A stretch of DNA of 64,000 nucleotides from Allopusillimonas soli. Lineage in GTDB: Bacteria > Pseudomonadota > Gammaproteobacteria > Burkholderiales > Burkholderiaceae_B. Every line of letters starts with the position of its first letter. The first letter of the stretch is position 1. The notes beneath the pieces are model-generated. The model was not told the DNA's origin, ran no database searches, and worked only from the letters and a program-made list of their open reading frames with translations. The stretch covers positions 930,001-994,000 of the forward strand of contig NZ_SDQC01000001.1 in NCBI RefSeq assembly GCF_004153445.1, in the 5' to 3' direction. The position numbers and the translations under genes were made by a program. This document shows positions 1 through 8,290 of this stretch, piece after piece.

Positions 1-1324
1 TGACGGGCGTATCCAACGCTGTAAGATACTGGCCGAGATGGTATTCAAGCCAGCCATAGGGAATCCAGATTGCGCCCGGGACCCTGGCCGTCTCATAGGA
101 CTTGCTGGTATCCACATGCACAATCAGGGGCTCGGGTTTCATGCTCTGCAACGCATCCGCACTCACATGTACCGAGTTCTCCCTGGCTTGACGCAGGCCG
201 AGAGGCGTCGACCGATCACGCCCCGACCCTATCGGATATCCGGCTTCCTTCCATACCTGCAGGCCGCCCCTCAAAACCCGAACATCCTGCCATCCCAGCT
301 TGCGAAACCAGAATGCTGTCAGAAATGCGCGCCCGGTATCATCGTCTACGAATATCAGGATTGCACGCCGTGCCGGCATATAGTCATCTATCCGCTGCAT
401 GGCCAGGCCTCCCGGAAGCACCTGCGCGCCGCGGATATGTGCAGTCTCGTACTGATCTACCTGTCGCACATCGTAGACATAGATGTTTCTGGCACGTGCA
501 TCTCGCTCCTTGATCAGCCCAGCGAGTTCATCCGGTTCGATTTCGGTAACGCCCGCCGACCGAGCCAAGGCCATGGCTGATTGCCTTCCAACCTGCACAC
601 TTTCGGGTGTAGGAGATAAAATTCCCTGCGGCGAGCCACGTTCTAGTCTGAATCCCGCCAGCTGCCAGCCCATCGTACCGTTTTCGAGTGCGTACACATT
701 GTCGAGGCCAAGCTCTCTTAGACCCTGACAAGCAATAATGCCCCGAGTTCGTCCGGCGCAATGCACCACAATGGGCAATCGAGCCTCCTTCAGATCATGA
801 GCCACCGACACCAGATCCACACCAAACGCGCCACGTGCATTAGGAATGCGCTTGTCCGCATACTCGACGGGCGTGCGTATATCACAGATTATGCAATCCC
901 TGCCTTCATCCAACCATGTTTTCAATGTCTCGGCAGATACTTGCGGCACACGCAGGGTCTCATGTACGTACTCTCCGAAAATCTTTCCAGCCACATTGGA
1001 TCCGGAGGTAACTTCCCTACCTTTGCTCAACCACGCAACAAGGCCACCTTCAAGAACATGGACGTTTTCATAGCCCACTCGATGCAATGCATCAGCTGCC
1101 AACTCCGCCCGCCTGCTGGTGCCATCGTCATAAAGAACGACAAAAGTTCGAGTATCAGGCACCAATTCTCCGATACGAAGTTCCAACATCCGTCGTGGAA
1201 GGAAACACGCGCCGAGAATATGTCCTGAGTTGGCTTCAGCCAGCTCACGCACATCGAACAAGGCCCACTCCGTATCACTCTCGCGCAGCCTGTCAAACGC
1301 TGGAAAGGAAATGATGCTCGTCAT
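1..1324 (-). CDS. Multi-domain rhodanese-like sulfurtransferase (3' end beyond window)
   Basis: The reverse strand is open from an ATG at 1324 to the left edge, giving 441 residues without a stop. Four rhodanese-like modules can be read at about residues 5-105, 128-230, 262-366 and 386 onward; the last is cut by the window. Only module 2 has a sulfur-accepting loop with cysteine (HCAGRTR, Cys189). At the same place modules 1 and 3 have YDDGTSR and VDDDTGR, so they look non-catalytic. No signal peptide is seen, so the protein is probably cytoplasmic. The start lies 2 bases after the stop of the acyl-CoA-dehydrogenase-like gene, so the two are surely co-transcribed. Rhodaneses move sulfane sulfur or act as sulfur carriers; the substrate here is unknown. 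Confidence 0.88.
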   Translation of the reverse strand, partial: MTSIISFPAFDRLRESDTEWALFDVRELAEANSGHILGACFLPRRMLELRIGELVPDTRTFVVLYDDGTSRRAELAADALHRVGYENVHVLEGGLVAWLSKGREVTSGSNVAGKIFGEYVHETLRVPQVSAETLKTWLDEGRDCIICDIRTPVEYADKRIPNARGAFGVDLVSVAHDLKEARLPIVVHCAGRTRGIIACQGLRELGLDNVYALENGTMGWQLAGFRLERGSPQGILSPTPESVQVGRQSAMALARSAGVTEIEPDELAGLIKERDARARNIYVYDVRQVDQYETAHIRGAQVLPGGLAMQRIDDYMPARRAILIFVDDDTGRAFLTAFWFRKLGWQDVRVLRGGLQVWKEAGYPIGSGRDRSTPLGLRQARENSVHVSADALQSMKPEPLIVHVDTSKSYETARVPGAIWIPYGWLEYHLGQYLTALDTPV

Positions 1325-1326
1325 GG

Positions 1327-2484
1327 CTATCCTTGCGCTCCACTAATACCCATGAACTCTTTACCTAGCAGTTCTCGAATGACCGTAATTTTCATCACGT
1401 TGATAGTTCCGCCCGTGAATGTAAGCGCGATCACATCGCGATAACGGCGTTCTATGTCAAGGTCCTTCAGGTATCCGGCGGCACCATGCATCTGCAGACA
1501 ATCGTAAACGGCCTGCACAGACGAGGTGATGCCGCTCCATTTGGCCATGCCTGCCTCACGTGCCGCATTCTCATTACGCGTGTTCATCCACAACCCCTTG
1601 TATGCCATCAAGCGGCAGCTTTCTATTCGGGTGTAATGCTCGATAAGCGGAAAGCTGATGGCCTGGAACAGGCCTATGGGCTGGCCATACACCTTTTTCT
1701 TCTTCACATAATCGATGGTGTCATCCAGAACCTGCTGCGCAGTCCCCAGTGCATTCAATGCACTTAGGCAACGGCTCACATTCCAGCGAGCATACAAGGT
1801 GGCCTTTCCCTCCCCTTTTCCGCCCAGCACATCTCCAATCGGAATACGCACGTTGTCAAAGTTCACAACACCAAGCTGGTGCGACCGTGTTCCCATCTCA
1901 GGCATTTCTTCCGATGATATGCCGGGCAGATCCGCCGGTACTCTCAGAAAGCTGATGCGCTCCTTACCGTCTTCTTGCCTGACCTTGGCAGTCACGCCCA
2001 TGAAAGTGGCGCCAGGCATCAAGCTAACGTGGATCTTGCGCCCGTTTATCACGAACTCGTTTCCGTCAACCTCAGCTCTTGTTTCCATGTTTGACACATC
2101 CGATCCCGCATCCGCTTCCGAGGTGGCGATGCTGACCAGCTGGTTTCCTTTGATGACCTCGCGCCGGATATCATCCCCCCAGCCGGGCACCAGATTGGGC
2201 AATGTATTCTGTATGGAGCAGATCATTGCGCAACTCGTGTCAACGCGTCCTATTTCCTCAATAGCGATACCCAGCTGAATATAATCAGCTTGGCTTCCAC
2301 CCAACTCCTTTGGAGCAATAATCCCGAGCAGCCCCGCTTCACCCATTTTTTTGATTGCATGCCTGGGCATGATTGCCTTCTCGTCCCATTCCCGGACATA
2401 GGGCTTTATCTCGCGTTGCGCGAAATCGGCAACGAACTTTCGAAACTCATCCTGCTGTGCCGAAAAACTGAAATCCAATGCCAT
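1327..2484 (-). CDS. Acyl-CoA dehydrogenase-fold flavoprotein lacking the catalytic glutamate
   Basis: 385 residues. The frame is open upstream to 2619, but the ATG at 2484 is preceded by GAGAGGAAAT and begins the usual family N-terminus (MALDFSFSAQQDEF). The ACAD hallmarks are present: a substrate/FAD region around TSEADAGSD (121-129) and the C-terminal helices with LQMHGAAGY and RRYRD. Aligned without gaps to the MCAD end, the catalytic Glu of the YEGT motif falls on Gly358 (FTGGT). At the alternative position used by isovaleryl-CoA dehydrogenase the residue is Ser237. Ordinary alpha,beta-dehydrogenation is therefore doubtful. It is first in an operon with the multi-rhodanese gene and diverges from a Bug-aconitase X operon. 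The fold is certain; the reaction is not known. Confidence 0.85.
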   Translation of the reverse strand: MALDFSFSAQQDEFRKFVADFAQREIKPYVREWDEKAIMPRHAIKKMGEAGLLGIIAPKELGGSQADYIQLGIAIEEIGRVDTSCAMICSIQNTLPNLVPGWGDDIRREVIKGNQLVSIATSEADAGSDVSNMETRAEVDGNEFVINGRKIHVSLMPGATFMGVTAKVRQEDGKERISFLRVPADLPGISSEEMPEMGTRSHQLGVVNFDNVRIPIGDVLGGKGEGKATLYARWNVSRCLSALNALGTAQQVLDDTIDYVKKKKVYGQPIGLFQAISFPLIEHYTRIESCRLMAYKGLWMNTRNENAAREAGMAKWSGITSSVQAVYDCLQMHGAAGYLKDLDIERRYRDVIALTFTGGTINVMKITVIRELLGKEFMGISGAQG

Positions 2485-2749
2485 GATATTTCCTCTCGCT
2501 GTGAATTCAGCGCCATATCTGGGCTGACATGCCCACCGCCTGTGCACGGAATGATCCATAACCCCTGATCGCAGCCGCACAATCTTTACTGGTGCGAATG
2601 CAGCATAATTCAGCCTCATAGGTGAATGCGTTTATTGTTTCGACATGCAAAACAAATTCGCACCGCATATCTCATCAAGCCCATACTTTCCGCAATGTTG
2701 TAAAGCCACTGAAAACAAACCTACATATCCGAAAGTGGAAGGAGGCAGC

Positions 2750-3760
2750 ATGCAATTACCCATCAGATTGTCGAGGGCCATTTTGGCTACCGTGGTCGGG
2801 CTGGCCAGCGCGCTGGTTTGCAGCACAGCGAGCGCAGCTTCCCCAATGGGCGGATCGGCCTATCCAACCAAGCCCGTCAAAATCGTCGTTCCCTTTCCCC
2901 CCGGTGGAACGAATGACATCGTGGGCAGGCTGGTTGCCAAGTACCTGGAAACGGAACTGGGCCAGCCTTTCGTTGTGGAGAACCTGGGTGGAGCGGGAGG
3001 TATTATCGGGACGGAATTCGTGGCCAGAGCTGCGCCAGACGGCTATACCCTGCTCGCTGTCTCATCGGGGCCGATGGCCACATCGCTATCCCTGTACAAG
3101 GACAGAATCAAGTATGACGTGAAGAAGGATTTCGTTCCGATCGCAACGCTTATTGATGTGACTGTGGTCGTGGCTGCGAGCCCCAAGTTTCCCGCCCACG
3201 ACATAGCTGGCTTGATTGAATACGCCAAGAAGAATCCTGGAGCGGTACGTGCGGGCCTTCCGGCCGTCGGCTCCATGCACCACCTGCTGACTGCCCAGTT
3301 CGAGATCGACGCTGGCGTCAACTTGAATCTCATTCCCTATAAAGGGAGTGGCCCCACTGTACTCGATTTAATGGGAAACCATATCGACATTGACTTTGAC
3401 AATATGCCCGCCGTCATTGAGCAGATCCGCGCACACAAGCTACAGGCGTTTGCTGTATCAACGCCGGAGCGCAACACAGCATTGCCGGATGTGCCCTCAT
3501 TCAAAGAACTTGGCATGAGCAATCTGTTGGCCGCCCCCTGGTTCGTGCTCGTTGCGCCGGAAGGAACACCGCAGGAAATCGTGACTGTTCTGAATAAGAA
3601 AATTCAGACGATGATGAGTGATCCCGAGACAAAGAAAAAGCTGGCCTCAATTGGCGCCAACCCAGCATGGCGCAGCCAAAAGGAAACCCAGGAATTTCTG
3701 GATACGGAAGTTTCCCGATGGGCGGCGACTGTTGAGAAGACGGGCCTGAAAATAGAATGA
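2750..3760 (+). CDS. Bug-family (tripartite tricarboxylate) periplasmic receptor
   Basis: 336 residues. The ATG at 2750 was chosen because GGAGG lies just upstream and a signal peptide follows at once, with likely cleavage after STASA near residue 29. Family marks are YPTKPVKIVVPFPPGGTND at the mature N-terminus, VVENLGGAGG, APDGYTLL and the closing LDTEVSRWAA segment. Such proteins bind small carboxylates in the periplasm and normally serve TctAB permeases, but no permease gene is nearby. Its stop overlaps the start of the aconitase X small subunit (ATGA), so the ligand is probably the substrate of that enzyme or a precursor. The 265-base gap to the divergent acyl-CoA-dehydrogenase-like gene presumably holds both promoters; no clear operator was seen. 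Confidence 0.92.
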   Translation: MQLPIRLSRAILATVVGLASALVCSTASAASPMGGSAYPTKPVKIVVPFPPGGTNDIVGRLVAKYLETELGQPFVVENLGGAGGIIGTEFVARAAPDGYTLLAVSSGPMATSLSLYKDRIKYDVKKDFVPIATLIDVTVVVAASPKFPAHDIAGLIEYAKKNPGAVRAGLPAVGSMHHLLTAQFEIDAGVNLNLIPYKGSGPTVLDLMGNHIDIDFDNMPAVIEQIRAHKLQAFAVSTPERNTALPDVPSFKELGMSNLLAAPWFVLVAPEGTPQEIVTVLNKKIQTMMSDPETKKKLASIGANPAWRSQKETQEFLDTEVSRWAATVEKTGLKIE

Positions 3761-4161
3761 GCCGCACTACTCTTCAGGGGGTCGGCTTGGCAGATGGGGT
3801 AGCTCAAGGCAAGGCGCTGATCTGTAATGAAGCTGTGAGCGTTGCTCGTATCGATGTCCTGACCGGTATCCTGCACGAGCCAGGCCATCCTCTGGATGGC
3901 GTGCCTGTAAAAGGAAAAGTGCTTGTATTTCCACAAGGTAAAGGCAGTAGTAGTGGATCATATATATTAATGAATCTCGCGGAGCAAGGTACGTCCCCAG
4001 AGGCGATTGTTATTGGCAAGCCGGACACAATACTGGTCGCCGGTGCCATCTTGGCAAAAATACCGCTAATAGGTGAAATCAGGCAGGAGGATATTCTTTC
4101 TATTCCTGACGGCAGCCTGCTGCACATTAACGGAGCAACAGGCGTCATTATGCGACTATGA
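3757..4161 (+). CDS. Aconitase X swivel-domain subunit (DUF126 family)
   Basis: 134 residues, the small beta/alpha swivel domain of aconitase X encoded as a separate chain. The conserved phosphate- or substrate-binding loop PQGKGSSSGSY is at residues 59-69. The ATG overlaps the receptor stop by four bases, and the TGA overlaps the start of the large subunit by four bases, which implies coupled translation and a 1:1 complex. Characterised bacterial two-chain AcnX enzymes dehydrate cis-3-hydroxy-L-proline, and archaeal ones dehydrate phosphomevalonate. The substrate here cannot be read from sequence. No hydroxyproline genes such as a pyrroline-2-carboxylate reductase lie in the window. Confidence 0.9.
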   Translation: MSRTTLQGVGLADGVAQGKALICNEAVSVARIDVLTGILHEPGHPLDGVPVKGKVLVFPQGKGSSSGSYILMNLAEQGTSPEAIVIGKPDTILVAGAILAKIPLIGEIRQEDILSIPDGSLLHINGATGVIMRL

Positions 4162-5381
4162 AACTGACTGCCGCACAACGGGCCATGCTGGAGGGAGGGG
4201 CCGGTCCGACTGCTCAGAGAATGATGCAGCTGCTCCATAGAGTGGGACAGGCAATGCATGCGCAGGACTTCATACCCATCCGCTCCGCACATGTCGGATT
4301 GTCGTACTCCTCTCTGGGGCCTGCTGGCGTGCACTGGTTGGAGCGCCTTGCTGCAAATGGCGCTCAGGTTTGCGTTCCGACAACAACCAACGTTCTGTCC
4401 GCCGAACGACGCCAGGACACCAATGTGGACAACCGGAACATCGAGATGCAGGAACGTGCGCTCAGTGCCTTGGTATGCATGGGTGCCGATGCCAACTGCT
4501 CCTGCAACCCATTCTCGCAAGGATATGTTCCTCGTTTTGGGGAGTCATTAGCATGGAGTGAGTCCGCCTGCGCCCCTTACGTAAATGGTGTACTCGGCGC
4601 CCGCACCAATAGAGAGGGCGTCACCGCATTGGCCTCAGCACTGACAGGCGTGACTCCCAACTATGGCATGCATCTCGTTTCAGAGCGAAGAGCGCGGCTG
4701 GTTGTGCGGGTTAAAGCAGAACTGGCCGACCTGCATCATTTTCATCTTCTAGGCGCCTGGGTGGCGCGCCAGTGCGCGGAAAATATACCCGCAATCGTGG
4801 GGTTACGACCAGAAACCGCATTCGAAAACCTGTATGGACTGTGTGCAGCGTTTTCAACCTATTCTCCCCTCGCCATTCTGCACATGGTGGGCATTTCCCC
4901 CGAAGCGCCCACAGTCGACGCCGCGCTCAATGTGGGCCGGCCCTATGCTCATGCTAAATCACCTCCAATCATTGATGTTACCGCCGCAGACCTGGAACAG
5001 CAGCGGCAGATCACCAATCAATGCAAAGAGGCGGCAACGGGCGATATCGTTATTATCGGCTGTCCTCATGCCACGTTGAATCAACTGCAAGAGATTTTCA
5101 CCTTGATGAAAGGAAAATCAATCTCCCCTAACAAGGCATTCTTTATTCACACCAATTCCCTCATACGAGCAGAAGCTAGCCGCATGGGCGTTTGGCATGG
5201 CTTAATAAAAGCCGGCATCACGGTAACCAGTGACACATGCATCTATGTCTCAATTTATCAGCACCCTCGCAGTGCTCGCGTGCTGACCAATTCAGCAAAA
5301 ATGGCGCACTTGATGTCCAGTCGAGGCTTCAGGGCTGCTCTGGCCAGCACGGCCGATTGCGTGCTCGCGGCTACTAAATAG
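4158..5381 (+). CDS. Aconitase X catalytic subunit (DUF521 family)
   Basis: 407 residues, the large Fe-S dehydratase chain. Landmarks are the early SAHVGLSYSSLGPAG segment, cysteines 114 and 116 in NCSCNPF, the strongly conserved YVNGVLGARTNREG block (141-154), and near the end SDTCIYVS followed by LTNSAKMAHL. These match the cluster-binding cysteines and active-site regions of aconitase X. The start overlaps the swivel subunit by four bases. Type and length fit the two-subunit bacterial form. The expected chemistry is removal of water from a hydroxylated acid or imino acid. No regulator sits directly beside the operon. The next gene is convergent and 77 bases away. Confidence 0.92.
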   Translation: MKLTAAQRAMLEGGAGPTAQRMMQLLHRVGQAMHAQDFIPIRSAHVGLSYSSLGPAGVHWLERLAANGAQVCVPTTTNVLSAERRQDTNVDNRNIEMQERALSALVCMGADANCSCNPFSQGYVPRFGESLAWSESACAPYVNGVLGARTNREGVTALASALTGVTPNYGMHLVSERRARLVVRVKAELADLHHFHLLGAWVARQCAENIPAIVGLRPETAFENLYGLCAAFSTYSPLAILHMVGISPEAPTVDAALNVGRPYAHAKSPPIIDVTAADLEQQRQITNQCKEAATGDIVIIGCPHATLNQLQEIFTLMKGKSISPNKAFFIHTNSLIRAEASRMGVWHGLIKAGITVTSDTCIYVSIYQHPRSARVLTNSAKMAHLMSSRGFRAALASTADCVLAATK

Positions 5382-5458
5382 TAAGAATCTTGGAATGCGT
5401 AGCCATAACAGAATAATTTTTCTGCGGTACTGAAGAACACAAGCACCGCAGGTATTAC

Positions 5459-6427
5459 TCACATTGTTATGTGCGCGTCATGAATAACTTTTTTCCATTT
5501 TTCGATTTCAGCCCGCAGAAATTCCTGCAATGCTTCCGGCGTACTTCCCACTCCATCTATCCCCATGCTCGCCAATTTCTTCGAAAAATCAGGCGAGTGA
5601 ACAATATCTGCAATCGTCTTGCTTAAAAGCGCCGCCCTATCTTGAGGAATGCCTCGCGGGCCAATGACAATGTGCCATGAACCTGCCACGTAGCCGGGGA
5701 CGGTTTCATCGATTGTCGGCAAGTCCGGCAGCAGTGGCGATCGTTTCGCACTAGTAATTCCCAATGCGTTCAGCTTGCCATCCTTGACCAGCGGCAGGGC
5801 TGCGGGAACATTCAGAAAAATGAAGGAGATATGATCTCCCAACAAGTCGGCAATACCCGGCGCATCGCCACGGTATGGAATATGATTCAGTGTCTTGATG
5901 CCCGTCATGGTTGCAAACAGTTCGGTAGCCAGCTCGTTGGAAGAACCGATTCCGCCCGATCCATAATCTATCTTCTCAGAAGAATGTTTGGCCTTCTCGA
6001 TCAGCTCCGCAATGTTCTTGGCACCCAGGTTCGGATTGGCCGTAACGACCATGGGAACGGTGCCTATCAAACTGATCATCGTGAAATCTTCGATCGGATC
6101 GTAATTTGCTGCAGGGTTAAGGGTACTGTTGATCGCGTGCCCTGACGGAACGAGGAGAATCGTATAACCGTCAGCCGGTGCAGCGCGTGCATCTTGCGTT
6201 CCTACAATACCATTGGCGCCCGTGTGATTCTCCACCACTACAGGTTGCCCTAGTTTCTTGGCCATGCGCTCTGCCAGCAAACGTGCAATAGTGTCGGAAG
6301 TGCCTCCCGGAGAAAATGCCACAATCAGTCTAATTGCCCTGTCGGGATAAATTTCCGAGTAAGCATTCGTGCAAAACAGAGCTATCGTAAAGCATAATAT
6401 GCCCTTCATAAGTGCTAGTGATTTCAT
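5459..6427 (-). CDS. Bug-family periplasmic receptor
   Basis: 322 residues. The frame is open to 6613, but the ATG at 6427 has GGAG eight bases upstream and begins a signal peptide (hydrophobic residues 6-20, cleavage after NAYS). The mature protein starts IYPDRAIRLIVAFSPGGTSD and has VVENHTGANG and APADGYTILL, as usual for the family. It converges on the aconitase X operon and diverges from cytosine deaminase 366 bases away. Its sequence is clearly different from the receptor at 2750, so it is not a recent duplicate. The ligand is unknown and no membrane partner genes are near. Confidence 0.92.
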   Translation of the reverse strand: MKSLALMKGILCFTIALFCTNAYSEIYPDRAIRLIVAFSPGGTSDTIARLLAERMAKKLGQPVVVENHTGANGIVGTQDARAAPADGYTILLVPSGHAINSTLNPAANYDPIEDFTMISLIGTVPMVVTANPNLGAKNIAELIEKAKHSSEKIDYGSGGIGSSNELATELFATMTGIKTLNHIPYRGDAPGIADLLGDHISFIFLNVPAALPLVKDGKLNALGITSAKRSPLLPDLPTIDETVPGYVAGSWHIVIGPRGIPQDRAALLSKTIADIVHSPDFSKKLASMGIDGVGSTPEALQEFLRAEIEKWKKVIHDAHITM

Positions 6428-6793
6428 ATGTGTCTCCGTCCCCATATAGTTGATCGAATCAACGTCCACCTGTATGGCATATTGAGCATTTGCCACCATG
6501 CCAAGCTGAAATCCTAAGGCCGTTGCAGGGCGAGCCCGAGCATATGAATCGCTATGCGAAACCTTTTGATAATCAGGAGATCTGGAGATAAGGAGGTTAG
6601 GAACAGATGTCAAGTATGAGGAACAAGGAGGTACGACGGAGCTATAACCGTATTCCCATGCGGCATGCTACTGGCGCTTTGGGCCCGAACGTTTTTACCG
6701 CACGGCAGAGAAAGTCGTGTAGCTATCCAACCATCTTGATACGCGATACAGCCACACGAAAATCACAGAAACAATCCACGACCAGAGGCGACT

Positions 6794-7237
6794 ATGGACG
6801 AATTCATGCTGGCAGCCATTAAAGAAGCCCGCCTGGGGCTGCAAGAGGGCGGTATTCCCATTGGATCAGTGTTGGTCCATCAAGGGCGCATCCTGGGGCG
6901 GGGCCATAATCGGCGCGTGCAGCAAGGCAGCGCTATCCTTCATGGAGAGATGGATGCTCTGGAAAATGCCGGCCGACTGCCTGCAGCCATATATCGTGAA
7001 TCCGTTCTCTACACCACCCTGTCGCCCTGCCCAATGTGCACTGGCGCCATACTGCTTTACGGCATTCGCAAGGTTATCATCGGCGAGAACCAGACCTTTA
7101 TGGGCAGCGAAACGCTTTTGCGCGATCAAGGCGTGGAACTACACGTATTGCAGGATGCTAGCTGCATCAAACTCATGCAACAGTTCATTGCCGAGAAACC
7201 AGCGTTGTGGAACGAAGATATCGGCGTCGAGGATTGA
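6794..7237 (+). CDS. Cytosine deaminase, yeast FCY1-like
   Basis: 147 residues. It carries the zinc-deaminase signature His50-Gly-Glu52 and PCPMC with Cys79 and Cys82. Similarity to yeast FCY1 runs over the whole length: LGRGHN, HGE..LEN.GRLP, LYTTLSPC.MC.GAI, and the closing WNEDIG, which matches WFEDIG of the fungal enzyme. This separates it from tRNA adenosine deaminase (TadA), which has different flanks. The expected reaction is cytosine to uracil plus ammonia in the cytoplasm; a related pyrimidine or guanine-type substrate cannot be excluded. It stands alone, convergent with the GlxA-type regulator. No cytosine permease is in the window. Confidence 0.85.
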   Translation: MDEFMLAAIKEARLGLQEGGIPIGSVLVHQGRILGRGHNRRVQQGSAILHGEMDALENAGRLPAAIYRESVLYTTLSPCPMCTGAILLYGIRKVIIGENQTFMGSETLLRDQGVELHVLQDASCIKLMQQFIAEKPALWNEDIGVED

Positions 7238-7309
7238 CGCACCCCACGACGATTTACTCAAGAGCTTGCATCGTGACGAGCGGCGTCAGCCCCACGCGCC
7301 TTCAGCTTG

Positions 7310-8290
7310 CTATTGATTATTCACCCGCCGCATGGCCTGTGGAGGCAATCCATACAGATTGACGAAAGCGCGCCGCATTCTTTCGGGATCTGTAAACCCG
7401 ACAGCTCGCGCAACGTGCTCGATAGGCTCAGAACTGTTTTGAAGGCGCGTTCGGGCAACCTCGACACGCAAGCGCGCGACCGCTTTAGCTGGCGTCTCTC
7501 CCGTCTCCTTCTGGAATAATCGGCCAAACTGCCGGACACTCAGGTGTGCCGCATCGGCAAGACGCTCAATAGGCAAGGGTTCATGCAGATGACTACGTGC
7601 AAAAGTTAATGCCACGCGTACTCGGTCCGACTGAGGCTTCATCTGAGAAATGGATGAGAACTGGGACTGGCCACCGGGGCGACGATGGTACACGACGAGA
7701 TGCCGCGCCACCTCTTGCGCCATCTCCACACCGAGGTCGGCCTCGATCAGCGCGAGAGCCAGGTCTATGCCCGCTGTAATCCCGGCCGAAGTCCAGATGT
7801 GGCCGTCAACAACAAAGATCCGGTCCACTTCGACATTGACTGCGGGATAGCGTCGTTGAAGCCTTTGCGCCGCGCGCCAATGTGTGGTGGCACGCCGTCC
7901 ATCAAGCAGCCCCGTCTCGGCGAGCAGGAAGGCACCGGTACAAACGCTGGCAATCCTTGTCGTTCTCGCTGCTAGAGTGGTAATCGAACTAATCTCAGCC
8001 GGCCTCATCATTGAGGATAAATCGCCCCCAACCACTATTAAGGTATCTGGAACCGCCTCATCTGCGGATTGCGTCCCCACCGGAACGCCGGCATTGCTGA
8101 GCACCATCCCGCCTGCATGAGATAAAACGTCCAGTGAATAGAACTGCCGCTCGGTAATCTTCCTTACGGCGTCGAAGGCGGCTAAAGGACCAGCCAGGTC
8201 AAGGATCTGATGCCCCGGAAATACGAAGAGTTTAAGACTGTGTGCCGGTATCCAACGATATTGGCATTCCTTTGGTTGCCAGCCATACAT
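7310..8290 (-). CDS. GlxA-type AraC-family regulator with DJ-1/PfpI N-terminal domain; 5' end displaced
   Basis: 326 residues. A DJ-1/PfpI-like sensor domain spans about residues 18-200, with SVCTGAFLLAETGLLDG around Cys117. A C-terminal AraC helix-turn-helix pair spans about 220-326 and includes SVRQFGRLFQKETGETPAKAV. Family homology begins at HSLKLFVFPGHQILDLAGP (residue 17). The first 16 residues are encoded on DNA antisense to the neighbouring DJ-1 gene and look foreign. The native start and promoter seem to have been lost at a rearrangement junction near 8240-8255. A GAGGG upstream of the ATG at 8290 may allow translation, but expression is doubtful. It would be a DNA-binding transcription factor. 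Confidence 0.75.
   Translation of the reverse strand: MYGWQPKECQYRWIPAHSLKLFVFPGHQILDLAGPLAAFDAVRKITERQFYSLDVLSHAGGMVLSNAGVPVGTQSADEAVPDTLIVVGGDLSSMMRPAEISSITTLAARTTRIASVCTGAFLLAETGLLDGRRATTHWRAAQRLQRRYPAVNVEVDRIFVVDGHIWTSAGITAGIDLALALIEADLGVEMAQEVARHLVVYHRRPGGQSQFSSISQMKPQSDRVRVALTFARSHLHEPLPIERLADAAHLSVRQFGRLFQKETGETPAKAVARLRVEVARTRLQNSSEPIEHVARAVGFTDPERMRRAFVNLYGLPPQAMRRVNNQ

Noticed and set aside
5421-5450. CTGCGGT/ACCGCAG inverted repeat between aconitase X and the Bug gene as a shared terminator
   Set aside because: Seven-base stem with a 16-base loop and no T run on the exit side of either strand.
6607-6822. 71-codon open frame overlapping the cytosine deaminase start
   Set aside because: It overlaps the deaminase in another frame and lacks features; the deaminase has clear full-length homology.
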